From an uncultured Pelagibacteraceae bacterium (lineage in GTDB: Bacteria; Pseudomonadota; Alphaproteobacteria; Pelagibacterales; Pelagibacteraceae), in the NCBI GenBank assembly GCA_902515985.1, contig CABXWY010000006.1, positions 1-61,641 on the forward strand: a stretch of DNA of 61,641 nucleotides, given 5' to 3'. Made by a program: the position numbers and the translations under genes. The notes under the pieces are model-generated. The model did no database searches. It was not told the origin of the DNA and saw nothing but the letters and a program-made list of their open reading frames with translations. Position 1 is the stretch's first letter, and each line of letters opens with the position of its first letter. Below are positions 1 through 9,473 of this stretch, piece by piece.

Positions 1-397
1 AAGAACCTGATAAAACAATAATATCTCCTGAAATATTTAGTAAATCATCTATTTCACAATGGGGTTCGTTTAAATCTGTATTTTCTAAAAAAGATTTAGA
101 AGATAACTGAATGATGGATTTATAACCATTTTCAGATTTAGCTATCAAAGGTATTGTGCCAATAACATTATTGAGTTTGAAGTTAATTTGGGTACCAAGG
201 ATTGGTTGCGTGCCAGATTTAGATATATTTTCTGAAAATTCTAAAGCTCCACACAAATTAAATGTGTCTGATAAACCAAGAGCTTTTATTTTTCTTTTCT
301 TGCAAAAACTAGATAATTCGTCAATCTTTAGAGCGCCTTCACAAATTGAATATTGAGAATGTACCTTGATATGATTAAACTTATTATAACTTTCCAT
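1..397 (-). CDS. dnaE: DNA polymerase III alpha subunit, N-terminal part (cut by window edge)
   Basis: Reading the minus strand from an ATG at 397 gives 132 residues open to the window edge. The start contains KVHSQYSICEGA (residues 10-21), the conserved opening of the PHP domain of bacterial replicative polymerase alpha subunits, followed by KIKALGLSDTFNLCGALEF, which fits the next PHP strand and helix. DnaE is the catalytic subunit of the replicative polymerase. Its first 14 bases overlap the end of lolD, so it appears to be the distal gene of the nuo-to-lolD run. Only the PHP part is visible; the polymerase domain lies outside the window. Confidence 0.9.
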   Translation of the reverse strand, partial: MESYNKFNHIKVHSQYSICEGALKIDELSSFCKKRKIKALGLSDTFNLCGALEFSENISKSGTQPILGTQINFKLNNVIGTIPLIAKSENGYKSIIQLSSKSFLENTDLNEPHCEIDDLLNISGDIIVLSGS

Positions 398-1067
398 TGA
401 TTGATTTGATATTACCATCAATCATTTCAATTTTACAATCAGACATTTCAGCAAATTCTCTATTGTGAGTTGCAAAAATTATTAATCTTTTTTTATTTTT
501 TAAATTTAACAAATTTTTAAATACAGTTTTGGCGTTTTTTAAATCCAGATTTCCAGTTGGTTCATCAGCCAAAATTATTTTAGGTTTATTTATAATAGCT
601 CTTGCAATAGCTACTCTTTGATTCTCTCCTCCAGAAAGCTCAGTTGGATAATGATAAACTCTATTAGAAAGACCTAAATTATGTAATGTTTTTTTTGCAT
701 TTATCTCGGAAGTTTTAGAATTATTATTTAATGCAAGCTCTGCTAAACTTACATTCTCTAACGCTGTAAAATCATTAAGTAAATTATAATTTTGATATAT
801 TATACCTATAGATGAAGATCTATATAAATCATTTTCGTTTTGATTATCATAATTTATAATCTTGTTTTTTATTTTAATTGATCCTGATGAAGGTTTGTCT
901 ATTAAGGATAATAAATTTAATAATGTAGATTTACCAGACCCAGATGGACCTATTAAAGAGTAAACTCTTCCAATTTTAAAATTCAAGTTAATATTATTCA
1001 AGGCTTTGATTTTACTTTTTTTAAAATAAATTTTTGATATTTTTTTTAAAGAAACAAAATTATTCAT
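384..1067 (-). CDS. lolD: Lipoprotein-releasing ABC transporter ATPase LolD
   Basis: This 227-residue ABC ATPase has Walker A GPSGSGKST (about residues 39-47), the signature LSGGENQRVAIARA (about 143-156) and Walker B IILADEPTGNLD. It fits the LolD/MacB group that powers release of outer-membrane lipoproteins from the inner membrane. The call is strengthened by lolC immediately upstream, whose last 8 bases overlap it. Many alphaproteobacteria have one LolC/E-type permease that works with LolD. The 3' end overlaps dnaE by 14 bases. The function is inferred from family and pairing. Confidence 0.93.
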   Translation of the reverse strand: MNNFVSLKKISKIYFKKSKIKALNNINLNFKIGRVYSLIGPSGSGKSTLLNLLSLIDKPSSGSIKIKNKIINYDNQNENDLYRSSSIGIIYQNYNLLNDFTALENVSLAELALNNNSKTSEINAKKTLHNLGLSNRVYHYPTELSGGENQRVAIARAIINKPKIILADEPTGNLDLKNAKTVFKNLLNLKNKKRLIIFATHNREFAEMSDCKIEMIDGNIKSINGKL

Positions 1068-2280
1068 ATTTTAAAGATTTAATAGGGTCTAGTTTTGAAG
1101 CTTTAAAAGCTGGAAATATTGAAACAATAACAGTAGCAACAATTGAACAAATAGAAATTAAAATTATAGAATTAACATCTATTTCGGAAGGCATTTTACT
1201 TAAAAAATAAATTTCTTCTGGAAATAAAGATATATTGAATATTTGGCTTAAAAAACTTCTAATATTTTCTACATAAATCGAAAAGACAACACCAATTAGA
1301 ACTCCAAATAAAGTGGCTGTTAAACCTATGTAAAAACCAACGAGAAAGAATATTTTAGTTATAGATTTATTTAAAACACCTATAGATTTAAGAATTGCAA
1401 TTTCTTTAGTTTTATTTTTTACTAATATTGTTAATCCAGAAATTATATTAAAAGTAGCAACAATTATAATTAGTGAAAGAATAATAAACATTACATTTCT
1501 CTCAACTTTTAGGGCTGAGAATAAGGGTTTATTAAGGTCGGCCCAAGTATAAATTAAATTATTTAAAAATTTTTTTTCTAATGATTTTTTAGCACTTTCA
1601 ATATCTATTGGATTTTTTAGATATATCTCTAGATTCCTTTGATCTGGATTTATGTTAAGAAAATTTTCTAGATTATCAAGATTCATAAATGCAACGTTTC
1701 TGTCAAAATCAACAAGACCGCTTTCGTAAATTTTTGAAATTTTAAAAATTTCTTGTTTGGGAAGATTGCCAATAATTGTTTCTTCTCCACTTGGAGACAT
1801 TAACACTATTTTATCACCAATTTTTAAATTTAAATCAAAACTTAATTCTTTACCAATCGCAATAGTTTTACCTCTCAAAATTTTTTCATTACTTGGATTA
1901 TCCGTAAATATTGGCAATTTTTGAATTTTGTCTGATTTATAACCCCTTATAGAAAGTCCTTTTGTAAAATTCTCTTTTATTAAAACTGCTTCACCAGAAT
2001 TAGTTTGTAGATAAACATTAATTAAATTATCAAATTCATTTTGGAAAATATCTTTTGTTACTTTGCCATATGAATGCACAACAATATGAGAATTGAAACC
2101 TACTATTTTATTAATTAACTCAGATCGAAAACCATTCATTACTGACATTACAATTATTAAAACTGCTACACCAAGAGATATACCTATGAAAGAAAATATT
2201 GATATAACATTAAGAAAACCATCTTTTTTTCTGGTTTTCAAATATCTTAAAGCTATTTTATTCTCTAGTTTTGAAATCAA
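1060..2280 (-). CDS. lolC: Lipoprotein-releasing system transmembrane protein LolC/LolE
   Basis: This 406-residue permease has the FtsX/LolC layout: an N-terminal membrane helix (about residues 22-48, ending VMNGFRSEL), a large periplasmic domain (about 50-260) and three C-terminal helices (about 265-400). The N-terminal ALRYLKTRKKDGFLNVIS is typical of LolC/E proteins. It takes lipoproteins from the inner membrane for LolA. Only one such gene is present here, so it may act as a homodimer (LolF-like) with LolD. It overlaps proS by 4 bases and lolD by 8, suggesting translational coupling. Confidence 0.92.
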   Translation of the reverse strand: MISKLENKIALRYLKTRKKDGFLNVISIFSFIGISLGVAVLIIVMSVMNGFRSELINKIVGFNSHIVVHSYGKVTKDIFQNEFDNLINVYLQTNSGEAVLIKENFTKGLSIRGYKSDKIQKLPIFTDNPSNEKILRGKTIAIGKELSFDLNLKIGDKIVLMSPSGEETIIGNLPKQEIFKISKIYESGLVDFDRNVAFMNLDNLENFLNINPDQRNLEIYLKNPIDIESAKKSLEKKFLNNLIYTWADLNKPLFSALKVERNVMFIILSLIIIVATFNIISGLTILVKNKTKEIAILKSIGVLNKSITKIFFLVGFYIGLTATLFGVLIGVVFSIYVENIRSFLSQIFNISLFPEEIYFLSKMPSEIDVNSIILISICSIVATVIVSIFPAFKASKLDPIKSLKYE

Positions 2281-3605
2281 TTTTTTTTACTTTGATTTAT
2301 AATTTTTACAATTTCGTCAATGTTTAAATTTTTAGAGTCATTACCGACATTAATAAATTCAAAATTATCACCTTCGGTTTTATTACCTATTATGATTTGA
2401 AATGGTATACCTATAAGATTAAATTTTTTCATTTTTGCTGAAAAACTTTCTTCTGTATCATCAATAATGTAATCAACATTATGTTCTTTTAATTTTTTTG
2501 TTAAATTAATTGCTTTATCAATATTTTTCTTATCTCCTTTGTTTATCAAAGGTATAATTGCACAGTCATATGGTGAAACTGACATTGGCCACTTCATAAT
2601 TTCTTTTTTATCATCATATTTTGCCTCAATTATGGCTCCTACAAGTCTTGAAACACCAACGCCATATGATCCCATTTTTACAAATTCTTTTTTTCCCTGA
2701 AAATCAACACTAGAGTTCATTGGTTTAGAATATTTATCACCGAAATAAAAAATATGCCCTACTTCAATACCTTTTGTTTTTAATCTAAATTCCTCAGGTA
2801 CTTTATCATTAAAATCTTTTTCGTTATACTTTTCATCTGTTACTGAATAAAATTTTTCAAATTCGCCTCTTAGATTTTTTAAAGATTCTTTTTGAAGTTT
2901 AGTTTCATCACTTTTTACATCAAAAATTCTTTTATCAGTATAAATTTTACTTTCACCAGTATCTGCTAAAATTATAAATTCATGTGAAAGGTTACCTCCA
3001 ATTGGACCTGTATCTGCTGCCATTGGTATTGCTGATAAATTTAATCTCTTAAACGTTTTTAAATAAGCAAGAAAAAATTTATTGTAAGAAAATAAAGCTT
3101 CATCATCGTTAATATCAAAAGAGTATGCATCCTTCATATAAAATTCTCTGCATCTCATTATTCCAAATCTTGGTCTTAATTCGTCTCTAAATTTCCACTG
3201 AATGTGATAAAGGAGTTGAGGTAATGACTTGTATGATTTTACACTTGTTCTGAATATATCTGTTACTAATTCTTCATTAGTTGGCCCGTAAAGCATATCT
3301 CTGCTTTGTCTATCCTTGATTCTCAACATTTCTTCACCATAATCCTTATATCTTCCACTTTCTCGCCAGATTTCTGCTGATTGAATTGTTGGCATTAGGA
3401 TCTCTTGTGCTCCAATTTTATCTTGTTCTTCTCTTACTATTTTTTCAATTTTTTTCATAACTTTAAAACCTAGTGGTAGCCAAGAATAAATTCCTGCTGA
3501 TGATTGTTTAATCATCCCAGTTCTAAGCATTAGCTGATGTGACTTAATTTTAGCCTCGGCAGGATTATTTTTTAATATTGGAATGAAAGATTTTGAAAAG
3601 AACAT
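2277..3605 (-). CDS. proS: Prolyl-tRNA synthetase, short form without insertion editing domain
   Basis: This is a class II aminoacyl-tRNA synthetase of 442 residues that charges tRNA-Pro with proline. Motif 1 and motif 2 regions are recognisable (LPLGFKVMKKIEKIVREE; FRDELRPRFGIMRCREFYMKDAYSF) and motif 3 is GSYGVGVSRLVGAIIEA, followed by the anticodon-binding domain. Common bacterial ProRS is about 570 residues with an editing insertion between motifs 2 and 3. Here that stretch is short, as known for alphaproteobacterial and mitochondrial enzymes. Proofreading of Ala-tRNA-Pro would then need a separate protein, and none is visible here. There is a 34-bp gap to the upstream RNase J gene. Confidence 0.96.
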   Translation of the reverse strand: MFFSKSFIPILKNNPAEAKIKSHQLMLRTGMIKQSSAGIYSWLPLGFKVMKKIEKIVREEQDKIGAQEILMPTIQSAEIWRESGRYKDYGEEMLRIKDRQSRDMLYGPTNEELVTDIFRTSVKSYKSLPQLLYHIQWKFRDELRPRFGIMRCREFYMKDAYSFDINDDEALFSYNKFFLAYLKTFKRLNLSAIPMAADTGPIGGNLSHEFIILADTGESKIYTDKRIFDVKSDETKLQKESLKNLRGEFEKFYSVTDEKYNEKDFNDKVPEEFRLKTKGIEVGHIFYFGDKYSKPMNSSVDFQGKKEFVKMGSYGVGVSRLVGAIIEAKYDDKKEIMKWPMSVSPYDCAIIPLINKGDKKNIDKAINLTKKLKEHNVDYIIDDTEESFSAKMKKFNLIGIPFQIIIGNKTEGDNFEFINVGNDSKNLNIDEIVKIINQSKKN

Positions 3606-3639
3606 AGATTCATTTAATTGTTTAAATTTAAATAATCAA

Positions 3640-5298
3640 TTAAATTCTTACTAGATTTACATTGGTTATTGGCTTTTTTCCCGTTTTTTCTTTTGAATAT
3701 TTTTTACAAACTACTTTGATAGTATCTATAATATTTATCTGTTGTTTTTTGTTGTTTAAAGAAAATGTTTTAGTTGTTTTACTGATTTCCTCTTCAAGAC
3801 CATATTTAAAATCGTCATTTTCAATTACTGGTAAACCAACATAGGTAAGTATTGGTTTATCATGTAAGCTTCCATCTGAATTTATCAAAATTGTTACATC
3901 TAAAAAACCATAAGATGATAAATTTTTTCTTTCTTTGATTGATTGAGCATCTTCTTCCACACTAATATTGCCATCTACATATAATTTACCTGAAGGCGCT
4001 TTATCGTAAACTTCCGGCTTTAATCCAGGATATAACTTCACTATATCTCCATTTTCAACTAATACAGAGTTGGGCACCTGCATTTCTTTTGCAAAGTTTA
4101 TATGTTCTATCATATGTCGATGTTCACCATGAACAGGAATAATACATTTTGGTTTTACCCAATCATACATTTCTTTTAGATCTTCTCTATTAGGATGACC
4201 AGAAACATGAACAAATTCATTTTCCTCAGAAATTACCTCCAAACCTTCTTTAACTAATTGATTATGTAACTTATATAATTTCTTCTCATTGCCAGGAATT
4301 ATTTTTGATGAAAATATAACAGCATCTCCTTTTTCAATAACTACATCTGGATGTGTGAATTTTGCTATTCTCATCATTGCTCCCATTGGTTCACCTTGGC
4401 TACCAGTGCATAAATATACTATTTTTTCACTTGATAAATTTTTAGCTTCTCTTGGATCAATTGGCTCTATAACATTTTTTAAATAACCACATTTTCTTGC
4501 AGCTTTGAATATTCTATGCATTGATCTTCCGACCAAAGAAATATTTCTTCCGGTTTGTTTAGCGCAATGAAAAACCGTTTCCATTCTTGCAACATTCGAA
4601 GCAAAAGATGTAACTATTATTTTTTTTTTTAACCTACTCATTATATTAACAAGACTTTTTCTTACATCTAGTTCTGAACCGGTTTTTCCTAAACTAAATA
4701 CATTAGTTGAATCGCATATCATTGCCAAAACTCCTTCTTTACCAATTTCTTTAAGCCTTTTGGCATCTATATCTCCACCAATCAAAGGATTTGGATCAAC
4801 TTTCCAATCACCTGTATGAAGTATATTTCCAACAGGTGTTTGAATTTTTAAACCATTAGGTTCTAATATTGAGTGTGTCATTGTAATAAACTCAATACTA
4901 AACGGCTCAAGGTTCAATGTGCTGTTTAATTCAACAATTTTTAAATATGAGTTAATATCTATTTTTTTTTCTTTAAATTTTTCACTAATTAAAACTGCAG
5001 TGAAGGGTGTCGCATAAATTTTGCATTTTAATTTTGGCCAAATATGTACAATTGCACCTATATGATCCTCATGAGCGTGGGTTAAAACAATACCTAATAG
5101 ATCATCTTTTTTATCAATTATAAAACCAGGATCTGGATAAATTAAATCTATACCAGGCACAGTGTCATCAGCAAATGTAACACCAATGTCAACAATTATC
5201 CATTTTTGTTCACTTGGCTTTCCATAGGCAAAAAGATTCATATTCATACCTATCTCTCCAGATCCACCGAGTGGGCAAAATAATAATTCCTCTTTCAT
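3640..5298 (-). CDS. rnj: Ribonuclease J (metallo-beta-lactamase family RNase)
   Basis: This 552-residue protein has a beta-lactamase fold with the zinc motif HAHEDHIGA (about residues 74-82) and a beta-CASP domain with SGHPNREDL and PVHGEHRHM. These are typical of RNase J, a 5'-3' exonuclease and endonuclease for mRNA decay and rRNA maturation. RNase J is widespread in alphaproteobacteria as well as Firmicutes. The start follows the coaX stop directly. The C-terminal domain (about 450-552) matches the RNase J extension region in length. Confidence is high in the family; the physiological targets are not visible. Confidence 0.93.
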   Translation of the reverse strand: MKEELLFCPLGGSGEIGMNMNLFAYGKPSEQKWIIVDIGVTFADDTVPGIDLIYPDPGFIIDKKDDLLGIVLTHAHEDHIGAIVHIWPKLKCKIYATPFTAVLISEKFKEKKIDINSYLKIVELNSTLNLEPFSIEFITMTHSILEPNGLKIQTPVGNILHTGDWKVDPNPLIGGDIDAKRLKEIGKEGVLAMICDSTNVFSLGKTGSELDVRKSLVNIMSRLKKKIIVTSFASNVARMETVFHCAKQTGRNISLVGRSMHRIFKAARKCGYLKNVIEPIDPREAKNLSSEKIVYLCTGSQGEPMGAMMRIAKFTHPDVVIEKGDAVIFSSKIIPGNEKKLYKLHNQLVKEGLEVISEENEFVHVSGHPNREDLKEMYDWVKPKCIIPVHGEHRHMIEHINFAKEMQVPNSVLVENGDIVKLYPGLKPEVYDKAPSGKLYVDGNISVEEDAQSIKERKNLSSYGFLDVTILINSDGSLHDKPILTYVGLPVIENDDFKYGLEEEISKTTKTFSLNNKKQQINIIDTIKVVCKKYSKEKTGKKPITNVNLVRI

Positions 5299-6039
5299 TT
5301 AATTATTTATTTCTATTACTTTTAAAAGACCATCAATAGTTAAATCTTTTTTTATAATAGGTTTATTTTTTTTTAAATTTTTAAACATATAAGATAAACC
5401 ACCTGTAAATATTAATTTGAAAGGTTTTTTTGTTTGTTTTTTAATCATTAAAATTATGTTGTCAATCAGACCTAAGTAACCCCAATAAAAACCAGATTTA
5501 ACGGCTAAATTAGTATTAGTGCCAACTACTTTTGAAATTTTAGACAAATTGATTGAGGGGATTAATGACGCTTTTTTTGTTAAAGTATTTAAAGATAAAG
5601 AAACACCTGGTGCAATTACACCACCATAATAGGTATTTTTAACGATAACATCAAATGTAGTTGCAGTTCCAAAATCGACAACTATAAAATTATTTTTATT
5701 ATCAATTACACTAATTGCATTAGCTATTCTATCTGATCCTACTTGTGATCTATTCACTTTAAGTTTAACTAATTTAGAAAAATTTATATTTTTTAATTCA
5801 CTACATTTGGTTTTGAATTTAATATTCAAAAAATTCTTAATCAGTCTATAAGCATCTGGAACGACACTGCAAAATAATGCAGTTTTAACTTTTTTATTTT
5901 TCATAAATTTAAGTTTCTTATTTAAATAGTTTTTTGATATAAATTTTGTCTTAAAAATAATTTTTTTTTTTTTAATAAAATTTCTATTAAATAAAAATAT
6001 TTTAATTTCTGTATTACCTATATCGCCAATTAAATACAT
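5299..6039 (-). CDS. coaX: Type III pantothenate kinase
   Basis: CoaX phosphorylates pantothenate, the first step of coenzyme A synthesis. The motifs are DIGNTEIK near the N-terminus, GSDRIANA, DFGTATTFDVI and GGVIAPGVSLS, all in the CoaX order; this ASKHA fold differs from CoaA. I chose the ATG at 6039 (246 residues), giving MYLIGDIGNTE, because CoaX proteins start just before the DxGNT motif. The ATG at 6069 would add 10 residues of low-complexity sequence and overlap birA by 26 bases. The BirA-CoaX-RNase J order is familiar in alphaproteobacteria. Confidence 0.92.
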   Translation of the reverse strand: MYLIGDIGNTEIKIFLFNRNFIKKKKIIFKTKFISKNYLNKKLKFMKNKKVKTALFCSVVPDAYRLIKNFLNIKFKTKCSELKNINFSKLVKLKVNRSQVGSDRIANAISVIDNKNNFIVVDFGTATTFDVIVKNTYYGGVIAPGVSLSLNTLTKKASLIPSINLSKISKVVGTNTNLAVKSGFYWGYLGLIDNIILMIKKQTKKPFKLIFTGGLSYMFKNLKKNKPIIKKDLTIDGLLKVIEINN

Positions 6040-6043
6040 ATTA

Positions 6044-6562
6044 TTAAAATTTAATAATTTTTTTTTCATAAATATTCGAAATTTCTTTAATTAGATCTAA
6101 TCTTTTAACATTTTTTTTTGTGAAAAAATTTATGAAATTTGTCGGATAATTTTCAATTTTTGGGCTTTTGTTTATATTTATACCGATTCCAACGACCAAA
6201 AATTTTTTATTTTTCATAAAAACAGTTTCTTGCAAGATTCCACAAATTTTTTGGTTACTAATTAATATATCATTCGGTAGTTTTATTTTTACTTTATAAT
6301 TAGTAAATTTTTGTACACATGTTTTTACAATTAAAGTATTTATTTTTGTAATTTTTTTCAAGCTTACATTTTTTTTTATTTGAAAAAAAATTGACATAAA
6401 AAGATTGCCCTCAAACGATATCCAATTTTTACCCCTCTGGCCTTTTCCTTTATTTTGAAAGTTAGTTATAACAATACCTCTTTCTATTCCTTTCGCTATT
6501 TTTTTTAAAGATGTATCATTCGTACTGTTCAATTTTTTATAGTAGAATTTTTTTATCTTCAT
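6044..6562 (-). CDS. birA: Biotin-[acetyl-CoA-carboxylase] ligase, minimal catalytic form
   Basis: This protein activates biotin with ATP and attaches it to biotin carboxyl carrier protein. The catalytic glycine-rich loop GKGQRGKNW (about residues 38-46) and the PNDILISNQKICGILQE segment with the conserved lysine are present. At 172 residues it lacks both the N-terminal DNA-binding domain of regulatory BirA and most or all of the C-terminal SH3-like domain. Even monofunctional ligases are usually about 230-270 residues. The reading frame ends cleanly 4 bases before coaX, so this looks like reduction rather than a frameshift. It shares one base with the nuoN stop. Confidence 0.9.
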   Translation of the reverse strand: MKIKKFYYKKLNSTNDTSLKKIAKGIERGIVITNFQNKGKGQRGKNWISFEGNLFMSIFFQIKKNVSLKKITKINTLIVKTCVQKFTNYKVKIKLPNDILISNQKICGILQETVFMKNKKFLVVGIGININKSPKIENYPTNFINFFTKKNVKRLDLIKEISNIYEKKIIKF

Positions 6563-7980
6563 TACACCAAATTAATTTTTGATACAAAATCAATAAGGCT
6601 ATTTGGGTATATGAAATAAATCAAAATTAAAATTGTAGTAATAGTTAATGATATTTTTAATCCTAGATTGTGATCTGTGTCAAATTTATCAATTTCCTTA
6701 TCAAAGTAAATAACTTTTATAATTCTTAAATAATAAAACGCTGCGACAACGGTTGACATCAACCCAACTATTGCTAAGAAAAACATTGATTGTTCTATTA
6801 CAGCTGCAAATACATAAAATTTAGCAAAGAAACCTGCCAATGGTGGTATTCCCGCTAATGAAAAAAGTACTACTAATAATGAAAAGGATAACAGTGGATG
6901 ATTTTTTGATAAACCTGATAAATCATCAATATTCTCATAGTACTTATTGTCTTTTTTAAGCATCAAAATACAGCTAAATAGAGCCAAGTTCATTACTAAG
7001 TAAATTGAAATATATAAAACTGAGCTTTGTATTCCTTGATTTGTACCTGCAGATAAACCAGCTAAAACATAGCCCATATGGCTTATAGAACTATACGCAG
7101 CTAATCTTTTTAAATTTTTTTGACCTATTGCTGCAATCGCTCCAAAAAGCATTGAAGCTATCGAAAGAAAAATGATTATTGATTGCCATTGATCAACCAA
7201 ATTTACAAAAGGTGAATATAAAAATCTTATAAAAACAGTCAATGCGGCAATTTTTGGTAATATTGCAAAAAATAATGTAACAGAGGTAGGTGATCCTTGA
7301 TAAACATCAGGGGCCCACATGTGAAATGGTACTGCTGAGATTTTAAATGCTAACCCTACTAAAATAAATACCATTCCAAATGTTACTCCCTCTATTGATT
7401 GCTCGTAATTAAAAGAGATCTGTGAAAAATTTGTTGATGATGAAAAACCGTATACCAAGGAACAACCATATAGTAATAATCCTGAGGATAGTGCGCTAAG
7501 AACAAAATATTTTAAACCTGATTCCGATGATAATATATTGTCTCTATTAAATGAAGCTAACACGTATAAAGCAAGAGATTGTAACTCAAGACCAATATAA
7601 AAAACTATTAAATCATTCGAGCTAACCATTACCATCATTCCAAGTATCGAACTTAGGATTAGAATTGGATATTCCATATTGAATATTTTTATTAATTTAA
7701 GATATTGAGATGAGGTTAAAAGAACAAATAAAGTTGAAACTACTATCAAAATTTTAATAAAATTTGATAAATAATCTATTTTATAGCTATCATTAAATAT
7801 TAACGTCTCACTATCTGATGGCACATTCAATATTAATGGAACAGTAATTATTAAAGATACTAAACTTAAATTGTAAACAATCTTTGATCCATCCTTTTTA
7901 AAAACACCTAAAAGTAATAAAAACATTAAACTTAAAGATAAAAATATCTCAGGTATTACATAGTAAATATCAGTAATCAT
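6562..7980 (-). CDS. nuoN: NADH-quinone oxidoreductase subunit N
   Basis: This 472-residue, roughly 14-helix protein is one of the three antiporter-like proton-pumping subunits of complex I. It shows the conserved segments FYIGLELQSLALYVL (glutamate on a helix), FKISAVPFHMWAPDVYQGSPTSVTLFFA (lysine and histidine of the discontinuous helix) and LKRLAAYSSISHMGYVL. It is the last nuo gene, overlapping nuoM by 4 bases and birA by 1, so transcription probably continues into birA-coaX. Confidence 0.97.
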   Translation of the reverse strand: MITDIYYVIPEIFLSLSLMFLLLLGVFKKDGSKIVYNLSLVSLIITVPLILNVPSDSETLIFNDSYKIDYLSNFIKILIVVSTLFVLLTSSQYLKLIKIFNMEYPILILSSILGMMVMVSSNDLIVFYIGLELQSLALYVLASFNRDNILSSESGLKYFVLSALSSGLLLYGCSLVYGFSSSTNFSQISFNYEQSIEGVTFGMVFILVGLAFKISAVPFHMWAPDVYQGSPTSVTLFFAILPKIAALTVFIRFLYSPFVNLVDQWQSIIIFLSIASMLFGAIAAIGQKNLKRLAAYSSISHMGYVLAGLSAGTNQGIQSSVLYISIYLVMNLALFSCILMLKKDNKYYENIDDLSGLSKNHPLLSFSLLVVLFSLAGIPPLAGFFAKFYVFAAVIEQSMFFLAIVGLMSTVVAAFYYLRIIKVIYFDKEIDKFDTDHNLGLKISLTITTILILIYFIYPNSLIDFVSKINLV

Positions 7981-9473
7981 TTTTTGTTCGCTAAATATAT
8001 ATCTAAACTAGAGTTATAATTATTTATTAGGTTAGTAACAGAAATTTCAACTGTACTAATTAAAGGCTCAGGATAAAATCCGAAATATAAACTTGGAATA
8101 GCTAAAGACGATAAAATAATTAATTCTGACTTATTGAGATCTAACATATTTCTTAGATCCTTGTTAATAATTTCCCCAAAAACAACTCTTTTGTATAACC
8201 AAAGCATATATGCAGCTCCAAGTATCACTCCAAAACTTGCGATCACGGCAACTAAAAAATTATCTTTGAAAGCACCTATTAATATTAAAAATTCTCCAAC
8301 GAAACCAGTTGTTCCAGGCAGACCAAGAGCTCCCAACGTAAATATCATCAATACAATTGAATATTTAGGCATTACTGTGACTATTCCTCCATAATTTTTA
8401 ATTTGTCTAGTATGCATTCTTTCATAAATAACTCCCACACATAAGAATAGTGCTGCCGATATTATGCCGTGACTAATCATTTGAAAAATACTTCCTTCTA
8501 TGCCTTGTTGAGTCATAGTGAATATTCCAAGAGTAACAAAACCCATGTGCGCTACAGATGAATATGCTATTAATTTTTTCATATCTTCTTGCATTAAAGC
8601 AACTAAGGAGGTGTAAATTATTGCTATAAGACTTAATATATAAACTAAAGTAACAAAATACTCGGACCCAATCGGAAAAAGGCCAATTGAAAACCTTATA
8701 AAACCATAGCCAGCCATTTTAAGAAGTATAGCAGCTAACAAAACTGATCCAGCAGTTGGGGCTTCTACATGAGCATCAGGAAGCCAAGTGTGAACAGGCC
8801 ACATCGGAGTTTTCACAGCAAAAGAACTAAAAAAAGCTAACCATAAGATTTTTTGGTATTTTGCATCAATACCAATTTGGTAAAGTTTTTCTACATCTGT
8901 AGTGCCTGTTATCCAATAAATGTAAATTATCGCAACTAACATTAAAACTGATCCTAAAAGCGTATATAAAAAAAATTTAAAAGCTGAATAAACTCTTCTT
9001 TCACCTCCCCATATTCCAATAATTAAAAACATAGGAATTAATCCACCCTCAAAAAACAAGTAAAAAATTACCAGATCTAAAGAACAGAAAACTCCAATCA
9101 TCAAACTTTCCATAATCAAAATTGCAATTAAAAAGTCCTTAAGACGTTTCTTTATTGTACTATTTACTGACAAAATACATAAAGGAGTAATAAAAGTTGT
9201 AAGAATTATAAATAAAATTGATATCCCATCTATTCCAACCTTATAATTTATAAAACCATAAATCCAATTCCTATTTTCCACAAATTGAAATGTTGGATTT
9301 GATTTATCAAATTGATACCAAAGATAAATAGATAAAAAAAAATTAACTACGCTAATAAAAATAGATATATATTTGTGACTATTATATTTGTTAGAGTTCG
9401 AAGTTGTAAAAAGGATAAATAATGCACCTATTGCAGGTAAGCAAATAAGTAAACTTAATATTGGAATATCCAT
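7977..9473 (-). CDS. nuoM: NADH-quinone oxidoreductase subunit M
   Basis: This is a 498-residue polytopic membrane subunit of complex I, homologous to Mrp antiporters. Key segments are YLFFEGGLIPMFLIIGIWGG (conserved glutamate), FAVKTPMWPVHTWLPDAH (lysine) and LIAYSSVAHMGFVTLG. These glutamate and lysine residues form the central proton path in the family. The start overlaps the end of nuoL by one base. Length and motif order are normal, with no sign of truncation. Confidence 0.97.
   Translation of the reverse strand: MDIPILSLLICLPAIGALFILFTTSNSNKYNSHKYISIFISVVNFFLSIYLWYQFDKSNPTFQFVENRNWIYGFINYKVGIDGISILFIILTTFITPLCILSVNSTIKKRLKDFLIAILIMESLMIGVFCSLDLVIFYLFFEGGLIPMFLIIGIWGGERRVYSAFKFFLYTLLGSVLMLVAIIYIYWITGTTDVEKLYQIGIDAKYQKILWLAFFSSFAVKTPMWPVHTWLPDAHVEAPTAGSVLLAAILLKMAGYGFIRFSIGLFPIGSEYFVTLVYILSLIAIIYTSLVALMQEDMKKLIAYSSVAHMGFVTLGIFTMTQQGIEGSIFQMISHGIISAALFLCVGVIYERMHTRQIKNYGGIVTVMPKYSIVLMIFTLGALGLPGTTGFVGEFLILIGAFKDNFLVAVIASFGVILGAAYMLWLYKRVVFGEIINKDLRNMLDLNKSELIILSSLAIPSLYFGFYPEPLISTVEISVTNLINNYNSSLDIYLANKK

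Noticed and set aside
5299-6069. coaX start at 6069
   Set aside because: It would overlap birA by 26 bases and add a low-complexity leader. The ATG at 6039 places the DxGNT motif at the usual distance.
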